Of a stretch of 64,000 nucleotides of DNA, positions 34,769 through 44,930 are shown in pieces. Every line of letters starts with the position of its first letter. Position 1 is the stretch's first letter. The notes below the pieces were generated by a model, which was not told the DNA's origin, made no database searches, and saw only the letters and a program-made list of their open reading frames with translations. Location: positions 4,030,001 through 4,094,000 of the forward strand of contig NZ_CP026652.1 in the NCBI RefSeq assembly GCF_002946835.1, written 5' to 3'. This DNA is from Streptomyces dengpaensis. GTDB lineage: Bacteria > Actinomycetota > Actinomycetes > Streptomycetales > Streptomycetaceae. A program made the position numbers and the translations under genes.

Positions 34769-35632
34769 TCAGCGGCGCTTACGCAGGGCCCGCGTCAGGG
34801 CGATGGCCGACGCGAGGGCCAGGGCGGCCGCCGGCGCAGCCCAGCGCAGGGTGGCCCGGGCGGCGGTGGCCTCCGGCGGCGGCACGGGAGCGTAGCGGCC
34901 ACGCGGAGGAGCGTGGTCCACCTCCTCCGCACTGCGCCCGATCATCGTCCGCCGCGCATGCGCCGCCTCAGCCATCGCATCCTCCCCGTCCGGCTCCCCC
35001 TCCATCACGAACTCCTCCCGCACGAGCTCGTCATCCACCAGCGGATCGAGCGACGGAGGCGGCACCTCGGCGTCGAACACAGACGCGGACTCGGTCTCGG
35101 ACTCGGTCTCGCTCTCCGAGACGGACTCGGTTTCCGAGGCGGGCTCGGTTTCCGAGGCGGGCTCCGTCTCAGACACGGACTTCACCTCCTGAGGAGCCCC
35201 AGGCTCCGCCACCACCCCCACCCCCAAGTTCTCCGCAAACCGGCTCAGCAGCCGCGCCCCCGCCGAGGCCACCGCCTCCGTCGGCAGTTCGGCCACCCGC
35301 CCGTCGCCGGACGCCGTGCCGCCGAAGGTGAGGGTGGTGCCGCCGTCGGCGGGGAGGAGGCGGAGTGCGAGGGCGAGTTTCACGGAGCCGGCGCCGCGGG
35401 CCTCGGTGGCGTCGCCCTCGACGGCGTAGGTGCCGTCGTCCTGGGCGGTGACGTGGAGCGCGCCGCGGTAGGTGATCGTATGGCCGTCGACGCGGACCTT
35501 CAGGCGTCCGGAGACGGGCGGCGTCCCCGCGTCCTGCTGGAGGCCGGGAACCGCCCGGGCCACCCGTACAGGATCGGCCAGCGCCTCCCGCAGCCGCTCG
35601 GACGGAACCGGAACGAACACCTCATGCTCCAT
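34769..35632 (-). CDS. SRPBCC (CoxG-like) family membrane-anchored protein
   Basis: The protein has 287 residues. The N-terminal 145 residues form a SRPBCC/CoxG-type domain (EVFVPVPSERLREALADPVR, then AVPGLQQDAG, TYAVEGDATEARGAGSVKL and TFGGTASGDGRVAELP). An acidic linker made of SETEPA repeats follows, then a C-terminal membrane helix (AAPAAALALASAIALTRAL) with a basic end. CoxG homologues recruit carbon monoxide dehydrogenase to the membrane, but no cox genes are near. The start is the ATG at 35632. Its linker DNA contains 15-18-bp repeats. Confidence 0.82.
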   Translation of the reverse strand: MEHEVFVPVPSERLREALADPVRVARAVPGLQQDAGTPPVSGRLKVRVDGHTITYRGALHVTAQDDGTYAVEGDATEARGAGSVKLALALRLLPADGGTTLTFGGTASGDGRVAELPTEAVASAGARLLSRFAENLGVGVVAEPGAPQEVKSVSETEPASETEPASETESVSESETESETESASVFDAEVPPPSLDPLVDDELVREEFVMEGEPDGEDAMAEAAHARRTMIGRSAEEVDHAPPRGRYAPVPPPEATAARATLRWAAPAAALALASAIALTRALRKRR

Positions 35633-35699
35633 GTCTGCCGAGCCTACCCAGCATGGCCCGAACCGCACCCTCGTATCACGGGATTCCCCCGCCTCCGCC

Positions 35700-37346
35700 T
35701 CAGTCGGCGTACCGCGGATGCACCAGTGTGGAGGGCGGAAGGTCCGGAACGCGGGTGCGGGCGGTCTCCCGGGCGGCCGCCGCCAGGGCCTCGGCGGTCA
35801 GCGTGCGCGGGCGCGGTCCGTGCGGCGGAAGGCCCAGGCGAACGCCCGTACGCGAGGCCAGGACGAAACCCCAGTCGCCCGGCGCCTTCGACGCGCCGCC
35901 CGCCGTGCGGTCGGGGCCCGCCCCGAAGCCGGAGTGCCGGCCGCCCGCGCGGTAGGGGGCGGTGAACAGACCGGCCGCCCGGATCGTCGCGTCCACCGTC
36001 CAGAAGACCCGCGGCCGGGAGGAGACCGGGCCCGCGTGCACGGCCAGACGGCCGTCGGGGGCGAGGGCACGGAGCGCGAGGCCGTAGAACTCCTGCGAGT
36101 ACAGCTTCGCGCTCGCGGTGATGCCCGGGTCGGGGAGATCGCAGATCACCACGTCGTACGTCGACGGGGCGCCGCGCATCCAGCGGAAGGCGTCGGACGT
36201 CACGACGTGCACGCGTTGGTCGTCGTACGCATGGCCGTTCAGCTCCGCCAGCGCCTGGTCGCGGCGCGCCAACCGCACGACGCCCGCGTCCAGTTCGACC
36301 ACGTCGACACTGCGCACCCCGGGGTAGCGCAGGACCTCGCGCGCCGCGAGGCCGTCGCCGCCGCCGAGGATGATCACGCGTGCGTGGGGGCCGTTCATCG
36401 CGGGGTGCACGAGCGCCTCGTGGTAGCGGTCCTCGTCGCGGCCGCTGACCCGGAGGCGGCCGTCGAGGAAGAGGTTGAGCGGCCGGCCGTGGGTGCCGCC
36501 GGTCAGGACGACCTCCTGGACCTCGGTCTGGAGCGCGACCCGTACGTCCGCCCCGTACACCGCGCGCCGCGCGGCCCGTTCGAAGTCGTCGACCAGCACC
36601 GCGGCCGAGGCGAGGAGTCCGAGGACGAGGAGATTGGCGACGAGCAGGATCCAGCGGACGCGGCGGGTCACGTCCCGGCGGAACAGGCCCAGTACGAGGG
36701 CGCCGCCCGCCACCGCGTTCACCGCGCCGGTGAGCAGCGCGCCCGTCAGCTGGCCGAAAGTCGGCAGCAGGAGGAAGGGGAAGGCCAGCCCTCCGACCAG
36801 GGCGCCCACGTAGTCCGCCGCGAACAGGTCCGCCACCGCTCCACCCGGGTCCTGGCGGCGGATGCGCTGTATCAGTTCCATGAGGAGGGGGATTTCGGCG
36901 CCGATCAGCAGGCCGATGGTGAGGGAGAAGGCCACCAGCAGACAGCGGGGGCCGTTCGCCCAGAGGCCGCCCCAGTCGCCCGTCCACGCGAACACCGCGT
37001 ACAGCGCCATCGCGCTGCAGCCGCCGACCAGCGCGAGCGCCGCCTCGATCGCGCCGAACCCGGCCGCGGCGCGCGGACGCAGCCGCTTCGCGGCGAGGGA
37101 GCCGACCCCCATGGCGAAGACCATGACGGACAGGACGACGGAGGCCTGGGTGACCGAATCCCCCATCAAGTACGCGGCCAGGGCGACGAGTTCGAGTTCG
37201 TACACGAGTCCACACGCCGCACAGACGAATACTCCGGCGAGGACGAGGAACCGCCCCATGCCCGGGCGGACGGGCAGCCGCGCCTGACCCTGGACGCCCC
37301 AGGGCGGCGGCGCGCCGGGAGGAGCGGGCGCGTGCGGTTCGATCAC
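35700..37346 (-). CDS. membrane-bound spermidine synthase-like protein (SpeE fold)
   Basis: The protein has 548 residues. Seven hydrophobic helices occupy about 30-260, starting [22 protein letters not shown]-terminal spermidine-synthase-like Rossmann domain has [50 protein letters not shown] and [12 protein letters not shown]. These loops bind decarboxylated SAM and polyamine in true spermidine synthases; the membrane-fused form has no settled function. The start is GTG at 37346. The DUF2617 gene immediately upstream on the same strand is its usual neighbour in Streptomyces, and I expect one transcript. Confidence 0.9.
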   Translation of the reverse strand: MIEPHAPAPPGAPPPWGVQGQARLPVRPGMGRFLVLAGVFVCAACGLVYELELVALAAYLMGDSVTQASVVLSVMVFAMGVGSLAAKRLRPRAAAGFGAIEAALALVGGCSAMALYAVFAWTGDWGGLWANGPRCLLVAFSLTIGLLIGAEIPLLMELIQRIRRQDPGGAVADLFAADYVGALVGGLAFPFLLLPTFGQLTGALLTGAVNAVAGGALVLGLFRRDVTRRVRWILLVANLLVLGLLASAAVLVDDFERAARRAVYGADVRVALQTEVQEVVLTGGTHGRPLNLFLDGRLRVSGRDEDRYHEALVHPAMNGPHARVIILGGGDGLAAREVLRYPGVRSVDVVELDAGVVRLARRDQALAELNGHAYDDQRVHVVTSDAFRWMRGAPSTYDVVICDLPDPGITASAKLYSQEFYGLALRALAPDGRLAVHAGPVSSRPRVFWTVDATIRAAGLFTAPYRAGGRHSGFGAGPDRTAGGASKAPGDWGFVLASRTGVRLGLPPHGPRPRTLTAEALAAAARETARTRVPDLPPSTLVHPRYAD

Positions 37347-37439
37347 GCTGCGAACGCTACGTCACTCTGGCGGGGCGCCTCGTCACCCACACGTGTGGAT
37401 CCGTTTCCCCTAGGAGTACCCCGGAGTTGGGGTAGGCGT

Positions 37440-37512
37440 GCCCTGGGGGCTGCCGCCCCCAGACCCCCGCTGTCGCGCTCCGCGCTCGTCCTCAAACGCC
37501 GGATGGGCTGGA
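37440..37512. repeat. dispersed Streptomyces intergenic repeat between DUF2617 and speE-like genes
   Basis: The hairpin CTGGGGGCTGCCGCCCCCAG, then GCGCTCCGCGCTCG and TCAAACGCCGGATGGGCTGG. It lies inside a probable operon, so if it terminates transcription it must do so partially. Confidence 0.85.
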
Positions 37513-37532
37513 AGATCTCCAGCGCACGTACG

Positions 37533-38051
37533 TCACAGAGCCGCCGGATCCCGTACCCCCACCCTCGTCCGCGTCGCCACCAACTGGCCGTCCTGCGGGT
37601 AGGCGTGCCAGGTGCGCCAGTGGACCTGGCCCTCGTGGCGCTGGGCCAGCATCGCGGTGAAGGCGTTGGGGCTGCCGGGGAAGACGCCGGCGAGGCCGTT
37701 GGGGTGGTCGGAGACGAGGGCCAGTAACTCCTCGGCGCGGCCCGTGAACGAGCCGGGGGAGAGCACCTCGACGCGCGCCGCGAACTCGTACTCCCAGTCG
37801 CCGACCCGCTTGGCCACGCCGAGCGGCAGGGGTGTGCTGCTGCCGGGGATGCACGCGACGGTCTCCGAGCAACTGCCCCGCTCCTCCTCCAGGAGCACCT
37901 GGTGGGAGGCGCCGAGCAGTCTCAACTGGAGCTTCGCTCCGTCGAGTTCGAGGTCGAGCGTGGCGAGGGCCGGCAGCGGCTCGCGGCCCAGGGTCCAGGC
38001 GAGATCGGCCGCGCGCGTGTCGGTGTACGAGGTGGTGAGGGTCGTGAGCAT
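37533..38051 (-). CDS. DUF2617 family protein
   Basis: This 172-residue soluble protein shows the DUF2617 pattern: an N-terminal TSYTDTRAADLAWTLG, two beta-rich segments with ATLDLELDGAKLQLRLLGAS, then EYEFAARVEVLSPGSF and ALVSDHPNGLAGVFPG, and WRTWHAYPQDGQLV at the end. No enzymatic motif is visible. It is transcribed with the membrane spermidine-synthase-like gene downstream, suggesting a shared role that is still unknown. Confidence 0.88.
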   Translation of the reverse strand: MLTTLTTSYTDTRAADLAWTLGREPLPALATLDLELDGAKLQLRLLGASHQVLLEEERGSCSETVACIPGSSTPLPLGVAKRVGDWEYEFAARVEVLSPGSFTGRAEELLALVSDHPNGLAGVFPGSPNAFTAMLAQRHEGQVHWRTWHAYPQDGQLVATRTRVGVRDPAAL

Positions 38052-38488
38052 GGGTCGGCTCCGCTAGCACGCAAAGGTGAGGTGAGGGTCCCGCGCACCC
38101 GGTCGGCACCGGGGGAACGGCCCGGTCAGCCCGGCCAGGAAGGACAAGAGGCCTTGTCGGCCCGGGGCTGCGTTGGTGATTTAGAGGGAATCATGAACTG
38201 TGGGGCCGCCACAGCGTTTTTACCCAACTTCGTGGGGTTTCCATCCCCCCGAGGGCTCCACAGCTCATCTGTTCAACCGCGGCGTGCGCCCGGCGCACGA
38301 AAGCACGCGTCGAGAAACCCGTCACCCGACACGCGCCCACAAGCACCGGATGCGGTCACTCGAGGTCACGCAAGGTTACAAAAGGACACACAGTGCACGA
38401 AAGTGCCCGTCGGCACCTGTTGTCTGACGGGCACTTCTCCGTGCTGTGCGCGGATGCGCTGTCCCGCTGGGAGCTCAGCTGCCCCGTG
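38052..38488. other. 437-bp intergenic region without a clear gene
   Basis: The region upstream of the DUF2617 gene must hold its promoter. It includes a relatively AT-rich patch near 38170-38235, a CATCCCCCCGAGGG stretch at about 38249, and the terminator-like hairpin at 38401-38436. Frames across it lack Streptomyces codon bias. A small structured RNA is possible but I could not match one. Confidence 0.4.
38401..38436. terminator. hairpin downstream of the small Cys/Gly-rich membrane protein
   Basis: AAGTGCCCGTC pairs with GACGGGCACTT around a 14-base loop, 53 bp after the stop of the reverse gene at 38489. Confidence 0.7.
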
Positions 38489-38779
38489 TCAGCTGCCTCC
38501 GCCGCATCCGCCCCCGCCGCCGCAGGAGGACCCGCCCCCGGAGGACGAGCCCCCGCAGGACGAAGAACCTCCGTCGGACGACGAACCTCCGCCGCAGGAC
38601 GCGGCACCGCCCGCCCCGGCGGCCCGCCAGCTGCTGTCCCCGCTGTCCGACGAGGAACGGCCGTGCGAGCGACGGCGGTTCCCCTTCGAGACCGAGACCT
38701 TCTTCTGGCTCCGGCCGATGGCCGCGAAGGCCACGACGAGCACGATGCAGACGACCGCCAGGATGATGCCGATGATCAT
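38489..38779 (-). CDS. small membrane protein with Cys/Gly/Ser-rich tail
   Basis: This 96-residue protein I do not recognise. One membrane helix at residues 2-22 (IIGIILAVVCIVLVVAFAAI) is followed by a basic stretch (SQKKVSVSKGNRRRSHGR) and a 45-residue tail of Ser, Gly and four or more evenly spaced Cys in CGGGSS-type repeats. The ATG at 38779 has GGAGG 8 bases upstream. The topology rule puts the tail in the cytoplasm. The Cys spacing invites metal binding or thioether modification, but nothing adjacent is a modification enzyme. Confidence 0.65.
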   Translation of the reverse strand: MIIGIILAVVCIVLVVAFAAIGRSQKKVSVSKGNRRRSHGRSSSDSGDSSWRAAGAGGAASCGGGSSSDGGSSSCGGSSSGGGSSCGGGGGCGGGS

Positions 38780-38919
38780 GGCGTCACCCTCCTTCCCTTC
38801 CCCCGAAGCGACCCCCCGTGGGCCGTTCCTCTCGCTGTGCGCTTCTTGCGTGACAGGGGGATGCCCTCGCGTCTCACGACCCAAAGCAGAGTTGAGGAAG
38901 TCCAGAGCTTGGGCGCAGG

Positions 38920-40131
38920 ATGACCGGCATGACCTACAGCACGCGCCCCTTCCTCAACCGCCGGCTCGCCGAGTTCGGGACGACGATCTTCGCCGAGATG
39001 TCGGCCCTCGCGGTGAGCACCGGGTCGATCAACCTCGGCCAGGGTTTCCCCGACACCGACGGTCCCGAGGAGATCAGGGAAGCGGCCGTGCGGGCGCTGC
39101 GCGACGGGCGCGGCAACCAGTACCCGCCGGGGCCCGGCATCCCCGAGCTGCGCACCGCGATCGCCGCGCACCAGGAGCGCCGGTACGGGCTGTCGTACGA
39201 CCCGGACCGTGAGGTGCTGGTCACCGCCGGTGCCACGGAGGCGATCGCCGCGACCCTGCTCGCGCTGCTGGAACCCGGCGACGAGGTGATCGCCTTCGAG
39301 CCGTACTACGACTCGTACGCGGCCTGCATCGCGATGGCGGGCGGAACGCGCGTCCCGGTGACGCTGCGCCCGCACGAGGCCGGCGACGGAACCTCCGGGG
39401 GACGCAGCTTCCGGCTCGATCTCGACGAGCTGCGCGACGCCGTCACCGACCGGACGCGGCTGCTGCTGATCAACACGCCGCACAACCCGACCGGAACCGT
39501 GCTGACCCGCGAGGAGCTCGCCGAGATCGCGCGGCTCGCCGTGGAGCGGGATCTGCTCGTGGTGACGGACGAGGTGTACGAGCACCTGGTCTTCGACGGG
39601 GCCGAGCATCTGCCGCTGGCCACGTTCCCGGGGATGCGCGAGCGGACGGTCACCATCGGGTCGAGCGGCAAGACGTTTTCGTTCACCGGGTGGAAGGTCG
39701 GCTGGGTGACCACGCCACCCGCCCTGGTCAGCGCCGTACGGTCGGCGAAGCAGTTCCTGACGTACGTGGCGTCGGGGCCCTTCCAGTACGCCGTGGCCGA
39801 GGCGCTGGCGCTGCCGGACGCGTACTTCGAGGCGTTCCGCTCGGACATGCTGGCCAAGCGGGACGTGCTGGCGGCGGGGCTTGCGGACGCGGGGCTCGAG
39901 GTGTTCCGGCCGCAGGGCACGTACTTCATCACCACCGACATCCGGCCGCTCGGCGAGACCGACGGCTTCGCCTTCTGCCGTGCCCTGCCCGAGCGCGCCG
40001 GTGTGGTCGCCATCCCGAACGCCGTCTTCTACGACCACCGGGAGGCGGGCGCGCCCTTCGTGCGGTTCGCGTTCTGCAAGCGCACGGAGGTGCTGGAGGA
40101 GGCGTCGAAGCGGCTCAAGACGGCCTGGTGA
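38920..40131 (+). CDS. PLP-dependent aminotransferase, class I (DapC/KAT-like)
   Basis: The 403-residue fold-type I aminotransferase has GSINLGQGFPDTDGPEEI at the N-terminus, NQYPPGPGIPELRTAIAAH, VTAGATEAIAATLLALLEPG, the cofactor asparagine in NTPHNPTGTV, the aspartate/tyrosine in VTDEVYEHLVFDG and the Schiff-base lysine in SSGKTFSFTGWKVGW. The pattern fits N-succinyldiaminopimelate or kynurenine/glutamine transaminases; substrate is undecided. AGGA lies 8 bases before a second ATG at 38929, which is the likelier true start. Confidence 0.93.
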   Translation: MTGMTYSTRPFLNRRLAEFGTTIFAEMSALAVSTGSINLGQGFPDTDGPEEIREAAVRALRDGRGNQYPPGPGIPELRTAIAAHQERRYGLSYDPDREVLVTAGATEAIAATLLALLEPGDEVIAFEPYYDSYAACIAMAGGTRVPVTLRPHEAGDGTSGGRSFRLDLDELRDAVTDRTRLLLINTPHNPTGTVLTREELAEIARLAVERDLLVVTDEVYEHLVFDGAEHLPLATFPGMRERTVTIGSSGKTFSFTGWKVGWVTTPPALVSAVRSAKQFLTYVASGPFQYAVAEALALPDAYFEAFRSDMLAKRDVLAAGLADAGLEVFRPQGTYFITTDIRPLGETDGFAFCRALPERAGVVAIPNAVFYDHREAGAPFVRFAFCKRTEVLEEASKRLKTAW

Positions 40132-40287
40132 CACGGCGCCCGCCGCCCCCGCCCAGGAGCACGGCAGGCACCGCCCCCTAGCACCGCGAGCGCCGTCCGC
40201 GTGGGTGGCACGCCGGGCGCGCCCGAACCGTACCCGCGCGGCCGAGCAACGCTCGCGGCTCCCCCGGAGGGAACGCACAGTGCGGAT

Positions 40288-41490
40288 GTGACCCACCCGA
40301 GTACGCTCGCCGGCTCCGCCCTCACGGAGCCCGGGGACGCCGCCGCCCGCCCCTCCCGTGCCGCGCGGGGCCTGTCGAGCGCCGTGGTGACCGCGCTGGG
40401 GCTGTTCGCAGCCGCGCGGCTGACCGGCGCCCTCGTGCTGGCCGCGGCCGCGTGGGCCACCGGCAGGCAGCCGCTCGCCCTGCTCGCGCGATCCTGGGAC
40501 TCGGTCTGGTACCTGCGGATCGCGGAGCACGGCTACGGCCGGACGGTGCACTTCGCTCCCGGCGTCATCCAGAGCGACCTGGCGTTCTTCCCGCTGTACC
40601 CGGCGCTGGTGCGTGTCGTCACCGCCCTGACCCCGCTCGACGCGCCCACGGCGGGCCTGCTGGTCTCCTGGCTCGGGGCCGCGGCCGCCGCGTGCGGGCT
40701 GTACGCGATCGGGGCCCGGCTGCACGGCCGCGCGGCCGGCACCGCCCTCGCCCTCCTGTGGGGTCTGCTGCCCCACTCGGTCGTGCTGTCGATGGCGTAC
40801 ACCGAGCCCGTACTGACCGCCTTCGCCGCCTGGTCGCTGTACGCGGTGCTCCGCGAGCGCTGGCTGTGGGCGGGCGCGCTGGCGGCTCTCGCGGGTCTGG
40901 CCCGGCCGAACGGGGTCGCGGTGGCGGTGGCGGTCCTCGTGGCGGCGGCGTGCGAGGTGGGACGGCGGCGCGGACGAAAAGTTCCCCACAGGCTGTGGAC
41001 AGGCGCCGCGCTCGCGCCGCTCGGCTGGGGCGGCTACGTGCTCTGGGTGGGCCTGCGAAGGGGCGATCCGCTCGGCGGCTACTTCGAGGTGCAGCGGCAG
41101 TGGGGCTCGCGCTTCGACTTCGGTGCGGGCTCGCTCGGCTTCGTCAGGCACCTGCTGCTGTACGGGGACCGCTTCGTGTTCTCCGTGACGCTGCTGATCG
41201 TCGCGGCGGCCGTCGTGCTGTCAGCGCTGCTCGTCGCGGACCGCGCGCCGCTGCCGCTGATCGTCTACAGCGCCGTACTCCTGCTGATCGCGCTCGGCGG
41301 CTCCGGGTTCTTCGAGTCGAAGCCGCGCTTCCTGCTTCCCGCGTTCCCGCTGCTGCTGCCGCTGGCGGGGGCCGTCGTGCGGACGGCGAAAGCCCGGCCC
41401 TGGCACGCGACCGTGGTGGTCGGTGCCCTGGCCGGGCTGTCGTTCGCTTACGGCGCGTATCTGGTGGTGTTCGCACACACGCCGCTGTAA
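40288..41490 (+). CDS. polytopic membrane glycosyltransferase, mannosyltransferase (PIG-V-like) type
   Basis: This roughly 400-residue protein has about 10 hydrophobic helices. The early periplasmic loop contains RSWDSVWYLRIAEHGYG and FFPLYPALVRVV, the D-x-W-Y and FFPLYP pattern of PIG-V/GPI-mannosyltransferase-like GT-C enzymes, which use polyprenyl-phosphate sugars. The later KPRFLLPAFPLLLPLA helix is also typical. The start is uncertain: GTG at 40288 is the best first codon, but GGAGGG lies a little far (16 bases), and the frame is open to GTG 40201. It follows the aminotransferase gene, probably without coupling. Confidence 0.8.
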   Translation: MTHPSTLAGSALTEPGDAAARPSRAARGLSSAVVTALGLFAAARLTGALVLAAAAWATGRQPLALLARSWDSVWYLRIAEHGYGRTVHFAPGVIQSDLAFFPLYPALVRVVTALTPLDAPTAGLLVSWLGAAAAACGLYAIGARLHGRAAGTALALLWGLLPHSVVLSMAYTEPVLTAFAAWSLYAVLRERWLWAGALAALAGLARPNGVAVAVAVLVAAACEVGRRRGRKVPHRLWTGAALAPLGWGGYVLWVGLRRGDPLGGYFEVQRQWGSRFDFGAGSLGFVRHLLLYGDRFVFSVTLLIVAAAVVLSALLVADRAPLPLIVYSAVLLLIALGGSGFFESKPRFLLPAFPLLLPLAGAVVRTAKARPWHATVVVGALAGLSFAYGAYLVVFAHTPL

Positions 41491-41505
41491 AGCCGGATCC
41501 GAGGA

Positions 41506-42036
41506 CTACTCCTCGTCGCCCTCGGGCTTGTCCGCTTCGTTGATCTCCTGCTCCAGGCCGAGCTGCTCGACGAGCCACTTGTCGAACTCGATGGCGGCCC
41601 GCACCCAGCTGACCGTCGACGAGACGAAGTGCTCCAGGCTGACACCGGTGCCGACCAGCATCTGCGCCTCACCGATCAGACGGACGGTGCCGTCGTCGTG
41701 GGTGTGGCTGTAGACCTTGGGCCACAGCGTGCGGCGGTTCCAGTCGTCGATGGACTCCAGCAGCGTGGGCTTCTCGTCGATCTTGTGCGGCCGGTCGTAG
41801 AACGTCCGCACCGAGAAGACCTGCTGGTCACCTTCACCGCGGAACATGAAGTACGTACGGAACTGCTCCCACGGCGCCGCGAGGTCACCCTCTTCGTCGA
41901 CGACGTACTTGAGCTCCATCTGGTCGAGGAGCTGCTTCACGAGGTCCTGATCCGGGACGACGGGGCCCGCCGGTCCTTGGGGCTGCGGCTCGGGCTGGCC
42001 CCCGAAGTTCGGAATCGAGGACGGGTCGATGCTCAC
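41506..42036 (-). CDS. YbjN domain-containing protein
   Basis: The acidic 176-residue protein is related to YbjN/type-III-chaperone-like folds: VKQLLDQMELKYVVDEEGDL, then FRTYFMFRGEGDQQVFSVRT, a LLESIDDWNRRTLWPKVYSH helix, and a final GEAQMLVGTGVSLEHFVSS helix with an acidic tail. Family members act as small protein-binding modules, but no partner is known here. I chose the GTG at 42036, 8 bases after GAAGGGA. It is a single gene after clpB on the same strand, past a strong terminator. Confidence 0.82.
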   Translation of the reverse strand: MSIDPSSIPNFGGQPEPQPQGPAGPVVPDQDLVKQLLDQMELKYVVDEEGDLAAPWEQFRTYFMFRGEGDQQVFSVRTFYDRPHKIDEKPTLLESIDDWNRRTLWPKVYSHTHDDGTVRLIGEAQMLVGTGVSLEHFVSSTVSWVRAAIEFDKWLVEQLGLEQEINEADKPEGDEE

Positions 42037-42142
42037 CGTGTATTTCCCTTCGTACGGATTCTGCCATCCTCCCCCATGCGGGGCGGGGAGTGGCAACCCC
42101 TGACGGGGCCTGTCGGCCTGGACTGCCACGATCCGGTCACCA

Positions 42143-42175
42143 GCGCATGCCCATGATCGGATCATGGGCATGCGC
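42143..42175. terminator. clpB terminator
   Basis: A perfect 16-bp stem (GCGCATGCCCATGATC and complement) with a one-base loop lies 10 bp after the clpB stop. Confidence 0.85.
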
Positions 42176-42185
42176 GGATCGCGGA

Positions 42186-44783
42186 TTACAGCGTCTTGCC
42201 CGTGGCCGGCCCCACGATCAAGCCGCCGCCGAAAGCGTCCACGCGGACCGTGTCGCCGTCCTTGACCTCGCCCGCGAGAATCTCCTTGGCGAGACGGTCG
42301 CCGATGGCGGTCTGGACGAGGCGGCGCAGCGGGCGCGCACCGTACGCCGGGTCGTTGCCCTCGTCGGCGAGCCAGGCCAGGGCCGTGTCGGTGACCTCCA
42401 GGGTCAGCCGGCGCTCGGCCAGCCGCTTGGCGAGCCGGTCGATCTGGAGCCTGGCGATGCGCTCCAGCTCCTCCTTGTCCAGGGCGGAGAAGACCACCAG
42501 GTCGTCGAGCCGGTTGAGGAACTCCGGCTTGAAGGAGGCCCGTACGACCTCCAGCACCTGCTCCTTCTTCTCGTGCTCACTCGTCAGCGGCTCGACCAGG
42601 AACTGACTGCCCAGGTTCGAGGTGAGGATCAGGATGGTGTTGCGGAAGTCGACCGTCCGCCCCTGACCGTCCGTCAGGCGTCCGTCGTCCAGCACCTGGA
42701 GGAGGATGTCGAAGACCTCCGGGTGCGCCTTCTCGACCTCGTCGAGAAGGACTACGGAGTACGGACGGCGGCGGACCGCTTCCGTGAGCTGGCCGCCCTC
42801 CTCGTACCCGACGTACCCGGGCGGGGCGCCGACCAGCCGGGCCACGCTGTGCTTCTCGCTGTACTCCGACATGTCGATACGGACCATCGCCCGCTCGTCG
42901 TCGAAGAGGAAGTCGGCCAGCGCCTTGGCGAGTTCGGTCTTGCCGACACCGGTGGGGCCGAGGAAGAGGAAGGAGCCGGTCGGGCGGTCCGGGTCGGCGA
43001 TGCCGGCGCGGGTGCGGCGTACGGCGTCGGACACCGCCTGTACGGCCTCCTTCTGGCCGATGAGCCGCCGGCCCAACTCCTCCTCCATACGCAGGAGCTT
43101 CTGGGTCTCGCCCTCCAGGAGCCGTCCGGCGGGGATGCCGGTCCAGGAACCCACGACGTCCGCGATGTCGTCGGGGCCGACCCCCTCCTTGACCATCGTG
43201 TCCTTGGCGGCCTCCTCCTGAGCTTCCGAGGCGGCTTCCAAGTCCCGCTCAAGGGTGGGGATTTCGCCGTACAGCAGCTTGGACGCGGTGTCGAAGTCGC
43301 CGTCGCGCTGGGCCCGCTCGGCCTGGCCGCGCAGCTCGTCGAGCTTCTCCTTCAGCTCACCGACGCGGTTGAGGGACTGCTTCTCCTTCTCCCAGCGGGC
43401 GGTGAGGCCGCGCAGCTCCTCCTCCTTGTCGGCGAGGTCGCGGCGCAGCTTCTCCAGGCGCTCCTTGGAGGCCGGGTCGGTCTCCTTGGAGAGCGCCAGC
43501 TCCTCCATCATCAGCCGGTCGACGGCGCGCTGGAGCTCGTCGATCTCGACGGGCGAGGAGTCGATCTCCATCCGCAGCCGGGACGCCGACTCATCGACGA
43601 GGTCGATGGCCTTGTCGGGCAGGAAGCGTGAGGTGATGTACCGGTCGGAGAGGGTGGCGGCCGCGACGAGCGCGCTGTCCGCGATCTGGACCTTGTGGTG
43701 GGCCTCGTAGCGCCCCTTGAGCCCGCGCAGGATGGCGATGGTGTCCTCGACGGTCGGCTCGGCGACCAGCACCGGCTGGAAGCGCCGCTCCAGCGCCGGG
43801 TCCTTCTCGATCCGCTCCCGGTACTCGTCGAGGGTCGTGGCACCGACCATGCGCAGCTCACCGCGCGCGAGCATCGGCTTCAGCATGTTGCCCGCGTCCA
43901 TGGCGGAGTCGCCGCCGGCGCCCGCGCCCACGACGGTGTGCAGCTCGTCGATGAAGGTGATGATCTGCCCGTCCGAGTCCTTGATCTCGGCGAGCACGGT
44001 CTTCAGCCGCTCCTCGAACTCACCGCGGTACTTGGCGCCCGCGACCATCGCGCCGAGGTCGAGCGCGACGAGCCGCTTGTTCTTGAGGGACTCGGGCACA
44101 TCCCCCTTGACGATCCGCTGCGCGAGCCCCTCCACGACGGCGGTCTTGCCGACGCCGGGCTCACCGATGAGAACGGGATTGTTCTTCGTGCGGCGGCTGA
44201 GCACCTGCACGACGCGCCGGATCTCGTGGTCCCGCCCGATGACGGGATCGAGCTTCCCGTCCCGCGCCGCGGCCGTGAAATCCGTACCGAACTTTTCGAG
44301 TGCCTTGTACTGGCCCTCGGGATCCGGGGTCGTCACCCGGCGCCCTCCCCTGCTCTTCTGGAACGCTCCAAGCAGCTTTTTCGCGCTGGCGCCCTGCTGG
44401 GAGAGTACGTCGCCGGCCTGGCCGCGCTTCGCGGCGATGCCGATGAGCAGGTGCTCGGTGGAGAGGTACTCGTCGCCGAGCTCCTTGGCCAGGCCGGCCG
44501 CCTCGGTGATCACGGCGAGCAGCTCGCGGTTGGGCTGCGGGGGCGCGACGGTGGAGCCGGTCACGCTGGGCAGGCCCGCGAGGACGCGCTCGGCTCCCGA
44601 GCGCACGGCCGCCTGGTCGGCGTCGACCGCAACCAGCAGATCGACGATGTTCTCGTTGTCCTGCCCCTCGAGCAGCGCGAGGAGCAGGTGCGCGGGGGTC
44701 AGATCCGGGTGCCCCTCGGACACGGCCCGGCTGCTGGCCGCGTCGATCGCCTCCCGGCCCCTGTTGGTCAGCTCGACGTCCAC
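42186..44783 (-). CDS. clpB: ATP-dependent chaperone ClpB
   Basis: This 865-residue hexameric disaggregase works with DnaK-DnaJ-GrpE to rescue aggregated proteins. It has an N-terminal double Clp-N repeat ([37 protein letters not shown]), NBD1 with [13 protein letters not shown] and [12 protein letters not shown], a long coiled-coil M-domain (about 410-530), and NBD2 with [14 protein letters not shown] and [11 protein letters not shown] start it at the GTG at 44783, which follows AGGAGGAG; the upstream ATG at 44840 lacks this. A HAIR dyad 102 bp upstream places it under HspR. Confidence 0.97.
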   Translation of the reverse strand: MDVELTNRGREAIDAASSRAVSEGHPDLTPAHLLLALLEGQDNENIVDLLVAVDADQAAVRSGAERVLAGLPSVTGSTVAPPQPNRELLAVITEAAGLAKELGDEYLSTEHLLIGIAAKRGQAGDVLSQQGASAKKLLGAFQKSRGGRRVTTPDPEGQYKALEKFGTDFTAAARDGKLDPVIGRDHEIRRVVQVLSRRTKNNPVLIGEPGVGKTAVVEGLAQRIVKGDVPESLKNKRLVALDLGAMVAGAKYRGEFEERLKTVLAEIKDSDGQIITFIDELHTVVGAGAGGDSAMDAGNMLKPMLARGELRMVGATTLDEYRERIEKDPALERRFQPVLVAEPTVEDTIAILRGLKGRYEAHHKVQIADSALVAAATLSDRYITSRFLPDKAIDLVDESASRLRMEIDSSPVEIDELQRAVDRLMMEELALSKETDPASKERLEKLRRDLADKEEELRGLTARWEKEKQSLNRVGELKEKLDELRGQAERAQRDGDFDTASKLLYGEIPTLERDLEAASEAQEEAAKDTMVKEGVGPDDIADVVGSWTGIPAGRLLEGETQKLLRMEEELGRRLIGQKEAVQAVSDAVRRTRAGIADPDRPTGSFLFLGPTGVGKTELAKALADFLFDDERAMVRIDMSEYSEKHSVARLVGAPPGYVGYEEGGQLTEAVRRRPYSVVLLDEVEKAHPEVFDILLQVLDDGRLTDGQGRTVDFRNTILILTSNLGSQFLVEPLTSEHEKKEQVLEVVRASFKPEFLNRLDDLVVFSALDKEELERIARLQIDRLAKRLAERRLTLEVTDTALAWLADEGNDPAYGARPLRRLVQTAIGDRLAKEILAGEVKDGDTVRVDAFGGGLIVGPATGKTL

Positions 44784-44884
44784 GGTCGCGCTCTCCTCCT
44801 GTGCGTCAGTGGTCCCTCGTACGGACCCCCATGCGTCCATACGTCCTGCATGCTCTTCATGCTGAGCGTCTCAACGAGCACAAA

Positions 44885-44905
44885 GTTGAGTCTATTCCAC
44901 TCAAG
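44885..44905. promoter_or_regulatory. HAIR element (HspR binding site) of clpB
   Basis: GTTGAGT, 7 bases, ACTCAAG: this matches the HspR-associated inverted repeat CTTGAGT-N7-ACTCAAG except for its first base. It lies between clpB and the divergent gene starting at 44931, only 26 bp from that gene. Confidence 0.85.
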
Positions 44906-44930
44906 GCTGTAGCTGGAATAGATTTCAGTC

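Noticed and set aside
35472..37727. 751-residue plus-strand frame opposite the spermidine-synthase-like gene
   Set aside because: Shadow frame; the reverse strand has the SpeE motifs and typical codon use.
38150..38400. structured RNA or tRNA in the 437-bp gap
   Set aside because: A GTTCAACC and a six-C run caught attention, but no acceptor stem, anticodon arm or second C-run hairpin could be paired.
38776..41151. 791-residue reverse frame over the aminotransferase and mannosyltransferase-like genes
   Set aside because: It crosses two convincing plus-strand genes and the gap between them, a sign of a stop-poor antisense frame in high-GC DNA.
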